A stretch of DNA of 64,000 nt from Paramyrothecium sp. XJ0827 (Eukaryota; Ascomycota; Sordariomycetes; Hypocreales; Stachybotryaceae), in NCBI GenBank assembly GCA_020881915.1, contig JAJFPB010000008.1, positions 3,038,001 through 3,102,000 on the forward strand, read 5' to 3'. The notes under the pieces are model-generated. The model saw nothing but the letters and a program-made list of their open reading frames with translations, was not told the DNA's origin and ran no database searches. The position numbers were made by a program, and so were the translations under genes. Position 1 is the first letter of the stretch. The number at the start of each line of letters is the position of its first letter. Shown one piece after another: positions 1-11,938 of this stretch.

Positions 1-1
1 C

Positions 2-262
2 CGTGCTATTCGCCGAAGTATCTTGATCACCGACTTCCTTGGCTGGGTGCAAAACGAATACTTTTGGCTTGGCAAACTGGCTGATGGCACCTACATTAAG
101 CCTGGAACTTACAAGTAAGTCGCCTCGCCAGTTTCTTTATGACCTGTATTGACAAAACACAGGATGAGAGTTGCTGCGCTTCGGCCGTTTGGTGACCGAT
201 CCAAGTCCGCCGACTGGGACATTTACGAGACGCCTGAGATCAAAATCCTTGCTAGTAAATAA
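2..262 (+). CDS. C-terminal end of a subtilisin-like serine protease (partial, 5' end outside window)
   Basis: Two exons are visible, 2-114 and 163-262, split by a 48-nt GTAAGT...CAG intron. Spliced translation reads without a stop and ends at TAA 260-262. The last 30 or so residues (GTYKMRVAALRPFGD... DWDIYETPEIKIL) match the C-terminal Fn3-like domain of fungal secreted subtilases, where an 'Y-x-h-x-x-x-AL-x-x-FG...DWD-x-Y-x-TP' pattern is usual. The catalytic Asp/His/Ser domain would lie upstream of the window. The protein would act outside the cell as an endopeptidase. Family assignment rests on this short tail only, so it is likely but not certain. Confidence 0.6.
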
Positions 263-1941
263 TTCGACTTGTATAGGGTAGGTATTGAAAGGGGGAGTTG
301 GGGTTCAGCTGGAAATTGGTATAAAGGCGGAGAAGGAGTTCTTAGACTCAACCGGGTCAAGTTCATGAACGAGCGGTCTGCACACACAGCGGAACTGCAC
401 CCTACCAAAGCGCAACTTGAACGGCCAGAACGAACCTCGTTTTGTAGCTATTGCAAGCTGTGCTGTATTCAAACAGGCTCAGCGTATCTTGATACCTGGA
501 AATCCCCAATCTACGTTTAGATAGAATACAACTGAGTCGATTCACGGTTCAATGGCCTGCTTCTTCGCCTGAACGAGCAACCGAGCTGAAAGGTTAGGCT
601 TCAAATAAGCCGAGAGCCTGTGAGCATACCACATAGTGGCTGACCATGCATTATGCGTGACAGTCCGTTATGGTCAAGATGCGTTAGGGTCAGCATGCAT
701 CATCACCAACTTGCATTATGGCAGGCGAGTCTCAGGGAGTGATTGGAGAGGCGAAGACAGTAGTCAGCGCGTCCCAGGAAGAAACAGGAATGCGAAAACT
801 CGTTCAAGGCTAGCCTCTGCTTACTGTGGTACAACCGACGCGGCAAGAACGATTGGCCAAGTAAGAATATATCTGATTGGCTACTTGAATCTTTGTGAAC
901 AGCGCATTCTGCCGGGCCAATCCGCAATAAGCCAAATTTCCTTCTTCTTCAAGCACCTATGCCTGCGCAGGGGTACAGAATGCTGGGGCCATCATTGGTT
1001 CCCTCGGAAGAGTGCTGAGGCCATGCCATCATTGGCTCCCTCGGAAAAATGCTGGACCCTGAACCGAACTCTTCAGGTATGGCGAAGTTGCAGACGATGA
1101 AGCCTCCTACGGTGTCAGCCATGGGCTTCACCAGCTGAATCTGAAGCGTTCTTTTGTTATGCATCTCGCACAGCTGAGGACATGTGCGCGCTCAAGGTTA
1201 CTGACCCCCTGCATTCCCTGTTTCCCAGTACAGCTCCCCAGTACAGTTCCCCCGTGCAGACCCGCCTCCACAGGGCTAGGGCCATGGAACATACGATTAT
1301 ACAGAAAAGAGCCACAACAGCTGCTTATAGATAATAGGCCAAATTACGAAGCTTGTTTTGATTTGAGGTGCAATTGTTCACATATACGAGTACACCATGT
1401 TATAGTTGAGTATGTAATAACACCATCTGTGCGATAGCATAGAGTATCTTCACCGAAGCGAATTGATCCTATGGGGGCGCCCAGACGAAACGTATGAAGG
1501 GACTTTTGGGGGGCTAAGTAAGAATCGGCAAGAAGAAGCATGGTACAATGCAGCCATAGGATGAATTAACCGGTGGGGGGCAGATTCATACCCACCTTGT
1601 ATGCCTCATATGCGACCAGGCTGTAGACCACTATGGAGACAGGTACGGCTGCGGAGCCGCTCGACCCTGGAAGCAACACAGTATTTGATGATTGTGGTAC
1701 AACTTGCGATGCCTTGAGTCAGATTCTGACACCCCGTGCTCTGCTACTCAGTCTCATTCGCTGGAAGCGACAGGGCGGATCGTCGCCGATGAACCGGTTC
1801 CCTCTCAGTTTGGGAAACCCTTGGAGGCCGCGGCGGCAGATTCCATCGAATGATTTTTCCAAAGACTAGAACCATGGTGTGGTTATCCATTGTGTATATG
1901 CATCTTACCTAGGTGGACCACTTCTTGTCTATCTTGAGGAC
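263..1941. other. Intergenic, no supported gene
   Basis: Open frames here are short, lack recognisable domains and overlap on both strands. A 37-bp imperfect tandem duplication (unit begins at 989 and again at 1026, 'CCATCATTGG' core) is the only structure seen. Confidence 0.5.
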
Positions 1942-1948
1942 TATAAAA
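1942..1948 (+). promoter_or_regulatory. TATA box of the small secreted protein gene
   Basis: TATAAAA lies 122 bp before the ATG at 2070, in a pyrimidine- and CA-rich leader typical of well expressed fungal genes. Confidence 0.5.
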
Positions 1949-2069
1949 AGGGTCAAACACCCCGAGCAATAACCAAATGACCCTCACAACATCACAGCGG
2001 ATCACATCATCTCTACCTCAACCAGATTCACCACAGCTTTTAAGGCATTTCTCTACTAGCCTGCCCAGA

Positions 2070-2633
2070 ATGAAGTTCTTCGCTACACTCCTCAACCTCG
2101 TCGCTGTGGCCTCGGCCATCGACCTTTACGCCCACGGTTCCAATGACTGCAGCGGCAATGCCGGCGTCTGCTCAAACATGAACCCTAATGTTTGCTGCGT
2201 TGGCTCAGGCGGCTCCATTGCTGCTCGTGGCATTCCCATTGGTTGGCTAGTCGAGCTGAGGGCATACACAGGTGGTCGCTGCAGTAACCTTGGCCCTGTT
2301 ATTGGAAGTGGCGGTGGCCAGAACTGGCTTTGTGCCCGCGGTGGCTTTTACACCGGCTCGGGCTACAATTTCTACGGCCGTAAACGGGACGAGTCTGCCG
2401 ACAAGACTGAGTGTGTCAGACCTGATACCCTGGTACTGACTGATGGCTCTGAATACGATCTGAGCGGCCTGGATACCGAACAATTTGATGTCCTGTAAGT
2501 ATCTTCATATTTACAAGAGGTGGAGTGATTTTGGCTAACCCTGATTTCCTTCCTCAACAGCTACCCGCTCGGCCTCAACGCAACGGGCCCTGAAGATGTT
2601 CCCGAGGAACTGAAGTCCTTGAAGAAGAAATAG
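2070..2633 (+). CDS. Small secreted cysteine-rich protein (effector-like), 165 aa
   Basis: Exons are 2070-2494 and 2561-2633. The 66-nt intron has a GTAAGT donor, a GGCTAAC branch site and a CAG acceptor. I chose the ATG at 2070 rather than the upstream in-frame ATG at 1977 because it opens directly onto a signal peptide (MKFFATLLNLVAVASA) and follows the TATA box by 120 bp. The mature part is rich in Gly, Ser and Asn with seven cysteines, including a CC pair ('NVCCVG') and a 'GRCSN...WLCARGGFYTGSG' region. A KR dibasic near residue 110 (GRKRDE) could be a Kex2 site that would separate the Cys-rich part from an acidic tail. The C terminus ends in a lysine run. No named domain is recognised. 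The architecture suits an extracellular effector or surface protein, which is inference. Confidence 0.7.
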
Positions 2634-4748
2634 AGAGGTCGAAAAGTAATTCATCGATGTGGCTCTATTTGTGAGAACAGTAGCCATGGGACTCATTGGC
2701 CATATATATGACAGCTGTCCCTAACCGCTTGCTCAGCATGTCGGACTTGGAGATTTCACCCAACTCATTTTCGCTTCTTGCTCTTATCAAGAGCCATAGA
2801 GACTGAGTATTACACAGGCTCTATTTATCAATAAAAGAAACATGTTCAATCAGTCACATGCATTATATTTCCCTGATTTCGAAGAAGTGACTACGTCCTA
2901 CTCTATCAGGGTTAGTGGCTCAGCATAGAAGATTTACGTTTGCCCGTCTCAGCCCATATCATTAGGATGCATTAGAAATCAAGATGAGGTGCAGTGCCTT
3001 GATAGGAATGAAGATTATCATGGTGCACCCCCACTTTGCGCCCAAAAGCATCGCTATCCAGCACGAAAGTTCTAAACCGATGCTGTCATCAACCCTACAT
3101 CAACTATTCAAGCTGTGTCTTAAGATACCCCTTGTGCGGCCCAGGGATCGAAGAATCAACGCCAGAGCCATTAGGATAGTGCACGTCGCGATGATACCAC
3201 TGCTAGTGCTACCTGTCTGGTACCATATCCTTACCGAAGAAACGGGCTACCATACCAAATCCCCACTCTTTATCACTTCCACAGCCGGCAGTTTTTTTTC
3301 ACGGGTTGACAAACTGCTCCCGAGTTGTAGGGACAAGATGGAGCCGGTCGGGGCTTAGGGTCCAACTGCTGTATAGACGTGGTCCATGTTGTACACATAG
3401 CCGAGCTCACCGTCACTAACCTTTAGCCTCCATCGGGATACACAGGAAAAGCCATTGCTCTAGTCCCAATGAACCTCACCGTCGAGGACATCGCTCGAAC
3501 TCAAACGGTACAATTAGACCAAGACCAGTCAGGTATCTCCCATTTGAGATGGCCCAGACTGCTACAAGGTAGGCACTGATACGCCGAACTCCCGGATCTG
3601 GTACTGGAATGAAGAATGTGACGTTGGTCGGGTTGAATCGAAGAGACAGGATACATCATAACTTTGCGCCTCACGAACCATGGCTTCATTGTTGACTTTA
3701 CCGGGCCCGTAGTCTGCCAGCTGCATGCTTAGTATCTGAATCATGCTAAGACTGATTAATGTTTAGATACTAGCTCTTGGTTCGTACGTCAGGAGTCTCC
3801 CGCCCTACCGTGCATGACAATGACTACGCGACAAGATATGCGGGCTTGGCCGTTACTTAGGCACAACGTCATGGCTAATATACGGCCTCGAGGCAGATGT
3901 TATGCGTGATGTACTGCGAAAGGCCTCAACGTATCTAGTTTTAATTATGCGTGCGTTGTGAATGCACAGCACTTGGCCGATAACGCATCGTATTGTTGGT
4001 ACGATGGGAATACTAGAGCTAATAGCACATTGAGTCGGATGATCTAGGCTTTACTACCGCTGCCGCCGAAAAGTGACTAAATGGAGCCGTTGTTGCATCC
4101 CAACTACGGGAAGTATGACTGGTCTGTTGAATGATAATGTTGCCCGTGCAGAGGCTTAGTGACTCGAGAGTGGCTGTTGGGTATTGTTGGCCCAAATGGC
4201 CAAGCACACACGCGTTGTCCTGGACGCCAAAGGACCAATAAGATGGTGCTGAACCCTCGTTGGGGCTGTGCACTACGCTGTGTTGGTAAGCCAAGCCCTT
4301 TCACAATCGGCCGTGGTTATTTGTACGGCAACCAACAGCCCCTACGACCGGCGCGAAACAGCTACAAATTCCATGCTTCGAGTTGTTGGTAGAACTACGC
4401 CTCCTTCGCTTGTCCTGCCCGCTTAATGGGCATAGCCCCGGGGTGGCGGAGGTTGTGCAGCCTTCGTGCTGCAAGTATTGAAGAGTATTCATAGCATCAA
4501 GTTGGGTGTTTTGTCTACAGAGTACAAGGCCATGTTACTGCGTGGACTTGGCATTGAATGTCTATATAACCCTGCTGCAGCGAACTCTACGATTTTCTTG
4601 TCCTCATCACAAACCAATCAACACAGCGTTTATAGATAATCATCGCTTATCTTCATATTTTCTTTTTCTCTTTTTCTTTTTCTTCTTATCTCCTTTGTGC
4701 ATCTTCGCTCTTCCTCTACTTTTTCTACGTCCTTTCTAGCTTTTTTCT
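2634..4748. other. Intergenic, no supported gene
   Basis: The longest frame (2984-3358 +, 124 codons) has no recognisable domain or signal peptide. A 60-codon frame on the minus strand at 3562-3744 looks weakly protein-like but cannot be assigned. The last 130 bp (4616-4748) is a pyrimidine-rich leader (CTTTTTCTTTTTC runs) belonging to the gene at 4880. Confidence 0.45.
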
Positions 4749-4875
4749 TTTTTTAATTTATTTTTAATTTATTTTTAATTTATTTTTAATTTATTTTTAA
4801 TTTATTTTTAATTTATTTTTAATTTATTTTTAATTTATTTTTAATTTATTTTTAATTTATTTTTAATTTATTTTT
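4749..4875 (+). repeat. Perfect 11-bp tandem repeat (TTTTTAATTTA) x 11 immediately before a start codon
   Basis: The hexamer AATTTA recurs every 11 bp from 4755 to 4870 without a mismatch, giving 11 units. The array follows a long CT-rich tract and ends 4 bp before the ATG at 4880, so it should be transcribed as 5' UTR or sit across the transcription start. Confidence 0.95.
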
Positions 4876-4879
4876 TACA

Positions 4880-5533
4880 ATGCCTTCTCTCAACAGAATT
4901 GTCTCTATCATTCTTGCACTCTCTTCAACGGCTGCTTCATGTCCTATTGCGGCTCCGGCATGTGTCAACCCCACGCCAACCATCGCCATCACCGATGCCC
5001 TACCTTTTGAGGGACCCTACAGCGGTCGCATCCATCCTGTTTTTTACAATGTCTACCCAGAGGCTCCGGAGCGGTTCGAGACACCTGTTGATGGCCTCCA
5101 CCTGAAAACCTCTGGATCGAAGTCCCAGCTCGAGCAAATTGTGGTCTTCAAAAACATTCCAGCTGATGCCAAGCACTGTCAGCTAATCCTCAGTCTCGGC
5201 AACAAGAATGAGCGGCAGATCACGACGGAGTTACTGCTGAGTCCCGGATCAGAAGAGTCACTTCGTATTGACATTCATAAGATGTCTCCGTTACAGAGTG
5301 GTCTCCCAGTATCATACAACTCAATCAATACCCTCGTACACCATAACCAACGTATTGGTGCTTTCGAACTTGGAGGATGGGAAGGCGCTGAGAAAGTCAC
5401 GGATGTTGGCAAATACCAAATTGCCTGTAACACCCATATCAGCTTGAAGTTATCTTACTCTCAACGCTGCGACCAGAAAAGTGTCCACCTAAAGCAGGAT
5501 GACAAGAGCGGTGTCTTCCTTCGCTATGCGTAA
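4880..5533 (+). CDS. Secreted But2 C-terminal-domain-like protein, 217 aa
   Basis: Single-exon frame from ATG 4880 to TAA 5531-5533. It begins with a signal peptide (MPSLNRIVSIILALSSTAAS). The mature protein has features of fungal secreted proteins auto-annotated as 'ubiquitin 3 binding protein But2 C-terminal domain': an N-terminal 'YPEAPERF', a 'VVFKNIPADAKHCQLIL' strand (residues ~90-110), a Gly/Trp segment 'GGWEGAEKVTDVGKY' and a later Cys in 'YQIACNTH'. Such proteins are small, extracellular and of unproven function. The family link comes from pattern memory of these motifs, so it is moderate. The gene is unusual for the 11-unit AT repeat directly abutting its start codon. Confidence 0.65.
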   Translation: MPSLNRIVSIILALSSTAASCPIAAPACVNPTPTIAITDALPFEGPYSGRIHPVFYNVYPEAPERFETPVDGLHLKTSGSKSQLEQIVVFKNIPADAKHCQLILSLGNKNERQITTELLLSPGSEESLRIDIHKMSPLQSGLPVSYNSINTLVHHNQRIGAFELGGWEGAEKVTDVGKYQIACNTHISLKLSYSQRCDQKSVHLKQDDKSGVFLRYA

Positions 5534-7975
5534 GACGTCTAGACCAGCACGACCATGCCCAACTCCTCAGATTACTGATGGTACGATAACAAAGGATGGA
5601 TTAAAGGAATCGGCGGAGAGAATGGGCGGTTTATTGTTAATTTAGTCAGTTTGCTTCACTACGAGCTTTAATGCATATTGAGTCCTCCACGTCATCAGCT
5701 GTGTCCTGTTGCCATCCCTTAATAAACCAGCCAAACCACAAACTTACCATTTAGTATGTGTACTGCAAATGTGAGATCATAATTGACTAAGGCTTATCAG
5801 TTGAACTCTTTACTGTTTCTGCTTGCCCAATTAGACTCCCCGATTTATTCAGTTCAATTCTTTTGTCGATCAAGTAAAGACCTGCTTCTACTTGTGGCTA
5901 TCGATGTGACTTGAAATCATACAATCGCTCTTGTATATTTTATGAGCTTCAGGCTTCGAATAGGCTCATTTGGCATCTGGCGCTTGGAGCTTGTTATACC
6001 TATTTGTCATCACATATGATCAAGTGATAAATTCTTAGTTCCAGGTTGGATTTGTGACTTTCCGGAGCGACCAATTGCCTAACTTAACTGATGTCTGAAG
6101 ATATTTGGCTTCTTGTTGGAAAACATATGTTTATGGTAAGAAATCATGAGAGAACCGAATTTTGCTCAGTAGCCTATAGCTCCTTCATTTCAGATTATCT
6201 TTACACAGCAAACGCTTTCTCTGCTATTCAGACTCAGGGATAATAGATCTACCTTATGGCACGATCAAATAATGGGGTTTCTGGAGTGAGCTCGCATATA
6301 GAAATGCGCATGTGTTCTATGCATGAGACTCTACCTTGGCTTGCAGTCTTGTCAAGGCAAAGGTGCCGGGCAGCATCATTAGTGAGAAGCGTACTAGTCA
6401 GACCTTACTTGGAACGGGGTATTATTATGTTTGGTGTTTGTGGTGCCTGTGGAGTAAGACCACAGAGTTAGGCTCGGACGCACAAAAGTGGCTAGATAAA
6501 TGAAGTTAAATCTAGCCAACTAGCACCCATGAGGCCTTGATAGCTAGAGAAATGGGTGCCGTCTGGTTAGCTCTCTGCGTTGCTGGCGTTCTTGCCTACT
6601 AGTCTGATATACGAAGAGCATAGCATCCGCAACAATGTGCACAAGAATTTATGGACTCGCGCACATCACACTCTTTGGATCAGGTGCAGCGCGAAATTCA
6701 AGAGAGATGCTGAGGGAAAATTAGCAATGTTGTGAAGAATTATTGACCTAGTTGTGCCTGATCGTTACCGGTGCACGTCACCACATCATCGAACAGACAC
6801 GACCAGCATCAATTTCTCCCCATAGTGAAACGTGTCGTTGATCAAGTGATGTATGTCCTCCTCTGTGCGCTGCTAGCGCTCCGGGGCAAGAAAACCCCTA
6901 GTTCCTTGCTTAAATACTACCCAAGTATCTGACGCTCATGACCTTCTAATCCTGGACAATGCTACTCTGGACCCACCGCATCGGCACTTCTTCTCCGGAA
7001 TGCCATCTCTAGCCCCTCTGACCGCGTCTGTCCCGGCCATCCTTCTCAGCTGGTCTTCTGCTTGCGTAGGCCTCCTCGGATTTAAATTGGCGGCCGGAAC
7101 CCGGGACACGGTGCAAACCAAGACCCCAAATTCGCGGGTTAGACTGAGCGAAATTGAGACGGGACTTCACTCTTGTTAAATATCATCAATGAACAATAGA
7201 GAGTCCTCGGTACGTGAATCCCGCCCCTAAACCGAATAGTTTGGCCTTGATTGCTGCTTTTCACGTGTGTTGTGTTGGAGTCCCGGCTCGGCATTCGGCA
7301 CCTCAAATCTCCCTCCTGCAGGCTACCGAGACATCCAGAACGGTCTGTAGCCCGCACATATTAACCCATCACCCTGCATTGTGATGTGTATCCGCCTCTA
7401 ACTCCTTCTGGCGCATTTGCAGGAGTGATCATTGCATAACGGCCTGGACCGTAAGCACACTTTCCCGGCAGACTAAGGAAAGTCCCCGAACGATGACAGG
7501 ATAAATTCTAATGAACCAATATTTGTGGGATCGACATCTTTTTGAACCTTCCCAAAGGAGCGATGCCGGTGAGATGATACTTTGGGCTATGTTCTCTACG
7601 TCTGGTACCATTGGTCTGATTTTGTATGGTACGCGACGCCGACAATCGTCCCGAGATGCAGGTTGTATTCTAGCCCAATTGGCCAGACTCCAGTGCGTGT
7701 CTCACCAATTGTCTGACCTGCATGTTCCCCTGTGTGACCCTCCCAAGCTGGCCTGAGTCGCGAGCTGACCTACTGTGTGGCGATGTCACCAGGCCTTTGA
7801 TAAGACATGCTGACAGTGAGGTAGGTTTTTGCTTTAAGACCCGATGCAAAAAAAACTTTTTGACTTTAACAGTCGCATCCCTCCTTCTGAAACCCAAACA
7901 ATTGCTCCCGAAGTTCAATCAACTTGTTTCCATTTGCTTGTTCCCCCTTCGACCAGAGGGTCTTCTGTGTTGAAA
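5534..7975. other. Intergenic, no supported gene
   Basis: 2.4 kb with only short unconnected frames. 6900-7130 is locally GC-richer but shows no motif. Nothing else seen. Confidence 0.5.
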
Positions 7976-9718
7976 ATGGAATCCAGCAGCATCACAAAAT
8001 CAGAAAAACCAGCCCGCGCTGCATCCATTGAGGTTGCTGAGTCACAATTATTCGACCAAAATGCGACCAAGAAACTGTTGAGGAAGCTAGACTGGCACAT
8101 CATTCCGTTCATGAGCTTGATTTATCTGTGAGACCCAGGATTTTTATAATTGCACCAACTAGCGATATGTGACTAACTTAGGTTCAGGCTCTGCTTTCTC
8201 GACCGCACAAATATTGGAAATGCCAGACTGGATCATTTGGAACAAGACCTCAAATTGAAAGGCATCCAATACAATGACTGCCTTGCCGTCCTTTTTCCCT
8301 TTTACATTGCGGCTGAAATCCCGAGCAACATGATGATGAAGCGTCTGAGGCCTTCGATTTGGTTGACATTTATCATGGTATGCTGGTCTGCATCAATGAT
8401 CGGACAAGGTTTCGTGAAAGGCTACTCAGGACTGATGGCCACAAGAGTCTTCCTTGGCGTCTTTGAAGGAGGCTTATATCCTGGGGTCAATTACTACATC
8501 ACGCAATGGTGTGCCCTTCAAGCCCCCCCGTCTGTGTGTGTGAAGAAGGCTGACAAGTGCTTGACCAGGTATTGCAGAAACGAGTGCGGCTTTAGGATGG
8601 CCTTGTTCTTCTCAGCAGCAACCCTTGCTGGCGCATTTGGTGGTATCCTGGCGCGAGGAATTGCTGAGATGCACGGAGTGGGTGGCCTGTCGGCTTGGGC
8701 ATGGATTTTCATCCTCGAAGGTGTCCTCAGTATATTGGTGTCCTTTACGGCATACTGGGCAATCTACGACTATCCTGCCACGTAAGATCAACACCAGAAG
8801 TTCAAGGTCTACAAGCTAAACTCGTCAACAGCGCACAGTTCCTTACCGAAGAAGAGCGATCTGAGGTCCAGAGACGATTACGACAAGACTCTGGTCATTT
8901 GTCCAATGAGTTCAACATCAAATATGTCTGGCAAGCGATCAAGGATTGGAAGATCTACATCCACATGCTCATTTGCATGGCCGGGTTCTGCCCCATTTAC
9001 TCCATCGCCTTGTTCCTGCCAACTATCATTAAGAACATGGGCTACACCTCAAACAGTGCTCAACTAATGTCAGTGCCGCCGTACTGCTTTGCCTGCGTTT
9101 TTACCATCGGGGCGAGTTGGTACGCAGACCGTGTGAGGCAACGAGGCATCTTCCTGATGGGCTTCCAGCTTGTGGGAATACTGGGCTTTGGTCTCCTAGT
9201 TGGCACAAGCAAATCATCTGCGCAGTATGCAGGAACTATTCTGGCTGCTATCGGTAGGATTTTGATGGCCTGCAGATGAAGGAACTTGCTAATTACAACC
9301 AGGTATTTACCCCCAAATCCCACTTGGTCTTGCCTGGAACAGTGGCAACATTGGCGGTAGCCTGAAGCGGGGAACTGGCATAGCAATGCAAGTCATGGGC
9401 GGCAATTGCGGTGGTATCGTTGCGTCATACGTTTACCTCAGCCGTGATGGGCCACGTTATACAACTGGTCACAGCATCCTAATCGGCTTCGTAAGGTAAG
9501 AAGTCACGAATAGAATTCCCTTTACTGCACAAGCTCTGCTGACCTACTATAGCATGGCCTTTTTCTTGACGTTATTCATGACTACTTGGTGTAGAAGGGA
9601 AAATGCTCGTCGGGATCGTGTTAGTAGTGAGGCTGAAACACAAGAGCTGACCGATGAGCAAAAGGCGATGGAGGCTGAGCTTGCCGATAATGTACCATGG
9701 TTTAGGTATACAATCTAA
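7976..9718 (+). CDS. MFS transporter, anion:cation symporter (ACS / allantoate permease-like), 490 aa
   Basis: Six exons: 7976-8127, 8182-8508, 8569-8781, 8832-9253, 9303-9495, 9553-9718. All introns are GT-AG (49-60 nt). Intron 2 (8509-8568) is exactly 60 nt with no stop, so it can be misread as coding. Splicing it gives 'YYITQW-YCRNECGFRMALFFSAAT', the conserved ACS loop. Motifs in order are 'CFLDRTNIGNARLDHLE' after TM1, 'FPFYIAAEIPSN', 'TRVFLGVFEGGLYPG', 'GLSAWAWIFILEGVLSI', 'LPTIIKNMGYTSNSAQLMSV' and 'IPLGLAWNSGNIGGSLKRG'. This family carries carboxylates, nicotinate, allantoate and similar anions across the plasma membrane; the substrate here is unknown. Length is normal and the reading frame intact. 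Neighbours do not form an obvious pathway with it. Confidence 0.9.
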
Positions 9719-10412
9719 TCCATGTCTGGAATGCCTCTTTTCAGCTCAGCGCTGTACAGGCGGTTTGGCTCCAGGTCTTTCACTAGACAAGCACTAGAAG
9801 AGAAGGTAGACGTCGTGAAGCATAGATTGAACCTCAACCTAGATGTAGTGTTTAGAAGATTCAGCAAGACGTCGATGTAGATGCTACAGTGAACGGGAGG
9901 TTCTTTTTCTCGACTACGAACCATAAATTTAATGCAATTAATCGTTCATTGAAAAGTGCTTGAGAGATCATTCACCATCAAAGCCATGGACTTCGCCGCC
10001 CAGTCACAATTATATGATCAACAATACGTACATATTTACAAACTGAGCCTTTGTATTGCGAGTGGGAAGACGAGGGAGGTCCAACAATTCAGCCTCTTTT
10101 CTTGTCGTATAGCATCGTGTCAAGACTGTTTGACCAGATTCTTTTAGCATTGAACTTGTCATGTAATTGAACTTCATGGTAGCTAGAGACCCCTGTTCGG
10201 TTCAGGCTGTTACGACAGGCCCTACGAGGGGCCTGGACCTTGCTCTACTGACTCCTCAGGCAACCATGTAGATACCGTAGATAGATAACGTCACTGCGAA
10301 AAGTTCCCCGCGTAAAACGTTTTATAATGCCTCACTGTCCTTAATAACTTCACAGATATAATGTGGCCAAATGGTAACAACATTGTGATTCAGAGAGTAA
10401 AACATTCCAGAT
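9719..10412. other. Intergenic
   Basis: No gene supported. 3' flank of the transporter and 5' flank of the acetyltransferase; nothing distinctive seen. Confidence 0.5.
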
Positions 10413-11249
10413 ATGACTTCACGACTTGCCATCTTCCTTGCGCACGCGCTGTTTCTCACTGTACTGCAAAAATTTACCTTTGCGACGTCATTCACATATA
10501 ATGATCAGAATTTCATGAACACAAACGACATCAACATTCGCCCTGCTGTGGAAGCAGACTTGGACGACATTGTCACGATTATTATTGACGCATTTTCGCC
10601 TGGCCCAGTTTGGCAGTACGTCTTCACACATCTCGACCAGTACAGGGACTTCCTATGGCACTGTTTGCGCAGAGAAATAGGCGAACAATTTGTTCACCAA
10701 CCACACGCGGCCGTCGTTAATGTCATTCCACGACCAGTTGATGACGTTGCAGATGGAATTCATCAACGCGGTGCAGTCCACAGAGTTGTAGCATTTGGGG
10801 TTTGGAGAACCCTTCCCTCAGATAGCAACAGCTCCCATCAGTCTCTCATAAGTGTCAGTGGTACTCTTGCGGCGTATCAAAAATGCTCGGATCACCCGGA
10901 AGCCAACCTTACCCGTGCCGACGATCTAGGACATCAGATGCAAGCTATTGAGAAGCACTATGTTACCGACCATCAAGGAAAGCAGCTGTACTTGAACCTC
11001 CTGGCAACTCACCCGCAGTGGGATGGTAATGGATTTGGCGCAGCACATCTTCGTTGGGGCATTGAGAAGGCCAAAAGCATGGAAGGACATCCTCCAATCA
11101 CATTGATAGCAACGCCGGCAGGTTGGCCCCTCTATGACAGCTTGAGGTTCGAGAGTGTAGAGAACATCACAATCACGACGTTAGATGATGACTTAGATGA
11201 TATGTGGTATGAGTATATGAGGCTTGACGAATGGAATGACGAGATCTAG
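10413..11249 (+). CDS. GNAT-family N-acetyltransferase, up to 278 aa
   Basis: Uninterrupted frame ending at TAG 11247-11249. The acetyl-CoA site is the motif-A segment 'LYLNLLATHPQWDGNGFG' (Q-x-x-G-x-G/A type). It is preceded by an N-terminal 'IRPAVEADLDDIVTII' strand-helix typical of fungal GNATs, and a C-terminal 'PLYDSLRFESVENI' matches motif B. Two starts are possible. The ATG at 10413 adds a hydrophobic leader that resembles a signal anchor. The internal ATG at 10515 starts directly before the GNAT fold (MNTNDINIRPA) and is more like known members. Substrate unknown; cytosolic if the second start is used. Confidence 0.75.
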   Translation: MTSRLAIFLAHALFLTVLQKFTFATSFTYNDQNFMNTNDINIRPAVEADLDDIVTIIIDAFSPGPVWQYVFTHLDQYRDFLWHCLRREIGEQFVHQPHAAVVNVIPRPVDDVADGIHQRGAVHRVVAFGVWRTLPSDSNSSHQSLISVSGTLAAYQKCSDHPEANLTRADDLGHQMQAIEKHYVTDHQGKQLYLNLLATHPQWDGNGFGAAHLRWGIEKAKSMEGHPPITLIATPAGWPLYDSLRFESVENITITTLDDDLDDMWYEYMRLDEWNDEI

Positions 11250-11938
11250 CCGAGAGAATAGAGGACATACAATAGACCGTGTAATCTGAGTTAGGAGGGG
11301 GACAGGGATGCTCCATAGTGGTTATCGATGCCGTTGCCTAGACTTGCGCACCCGCAATGACATTCGCGAAGCTAGAGAACTCCATGGTATGCACCGTGGG
11401 CCGCAAATTCGTCTTCACTACCGACATTGTATGTTGCACCCATCCGTTTGTGATCCTGACCCCCGGTTACCCCGTTTCTTCACCCCGCAAAGCCCGTGTA
11501 GCCTGCGTCCCCACATCTCCGACTACGGTCCAACGCCGTACTTCTGGTGAAAGGATCTTGTGAGCACAGTCAGAGACCAGCAGCTTGTGTGGAAGTAGCT
11601 CTGCATACTCGTCTACTTGCAGCCTCCAGGTATTGTAGAATCAAGTTTGATGGACCTCCAAGAATCAACGGCCGAATTTTTACGATTTGGCAAAGCGATG
11701 CAATGCCACCACTGCACCACCGATACCCGTTTCGTGGAAGTGAGCGTCCTCGCTGGCGGGGTAAAGATGATCTAGCCCGAGCTACTCTATAGCCCGTGGG
11801 CCCAATCCTGGTTAACCGGCTGGTGGAACCGGCAATTGAACCAAAGACCTTAGTTGCTTTGTCCTCATAACACATGTATGAAAAACGTCCGTATTTGTCT
11901 CACTTCAAAGTTCCCGCCTAAGCCACCCAATAATCAAC
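11250..11938. other. Intergenic
   Basis: No supported gene; overlapping short frames only. The last 60 bp form the leader of the dehydrogenase gene. Confidence 0.5.

Noticed and set aside
636..1100. 154-codon plus-strand frame
   Set aside because: No domain, no promoter-like leader, overlaps other frames and contains a local tandem duplication; composition is not protein-like.
8509..8568. Extra 20 residues in the MFS transporter read-through
   Set aside because: It is a stop-free 60-nt intron; splicing restores the conserved loop 'YCRNECGFRM'.
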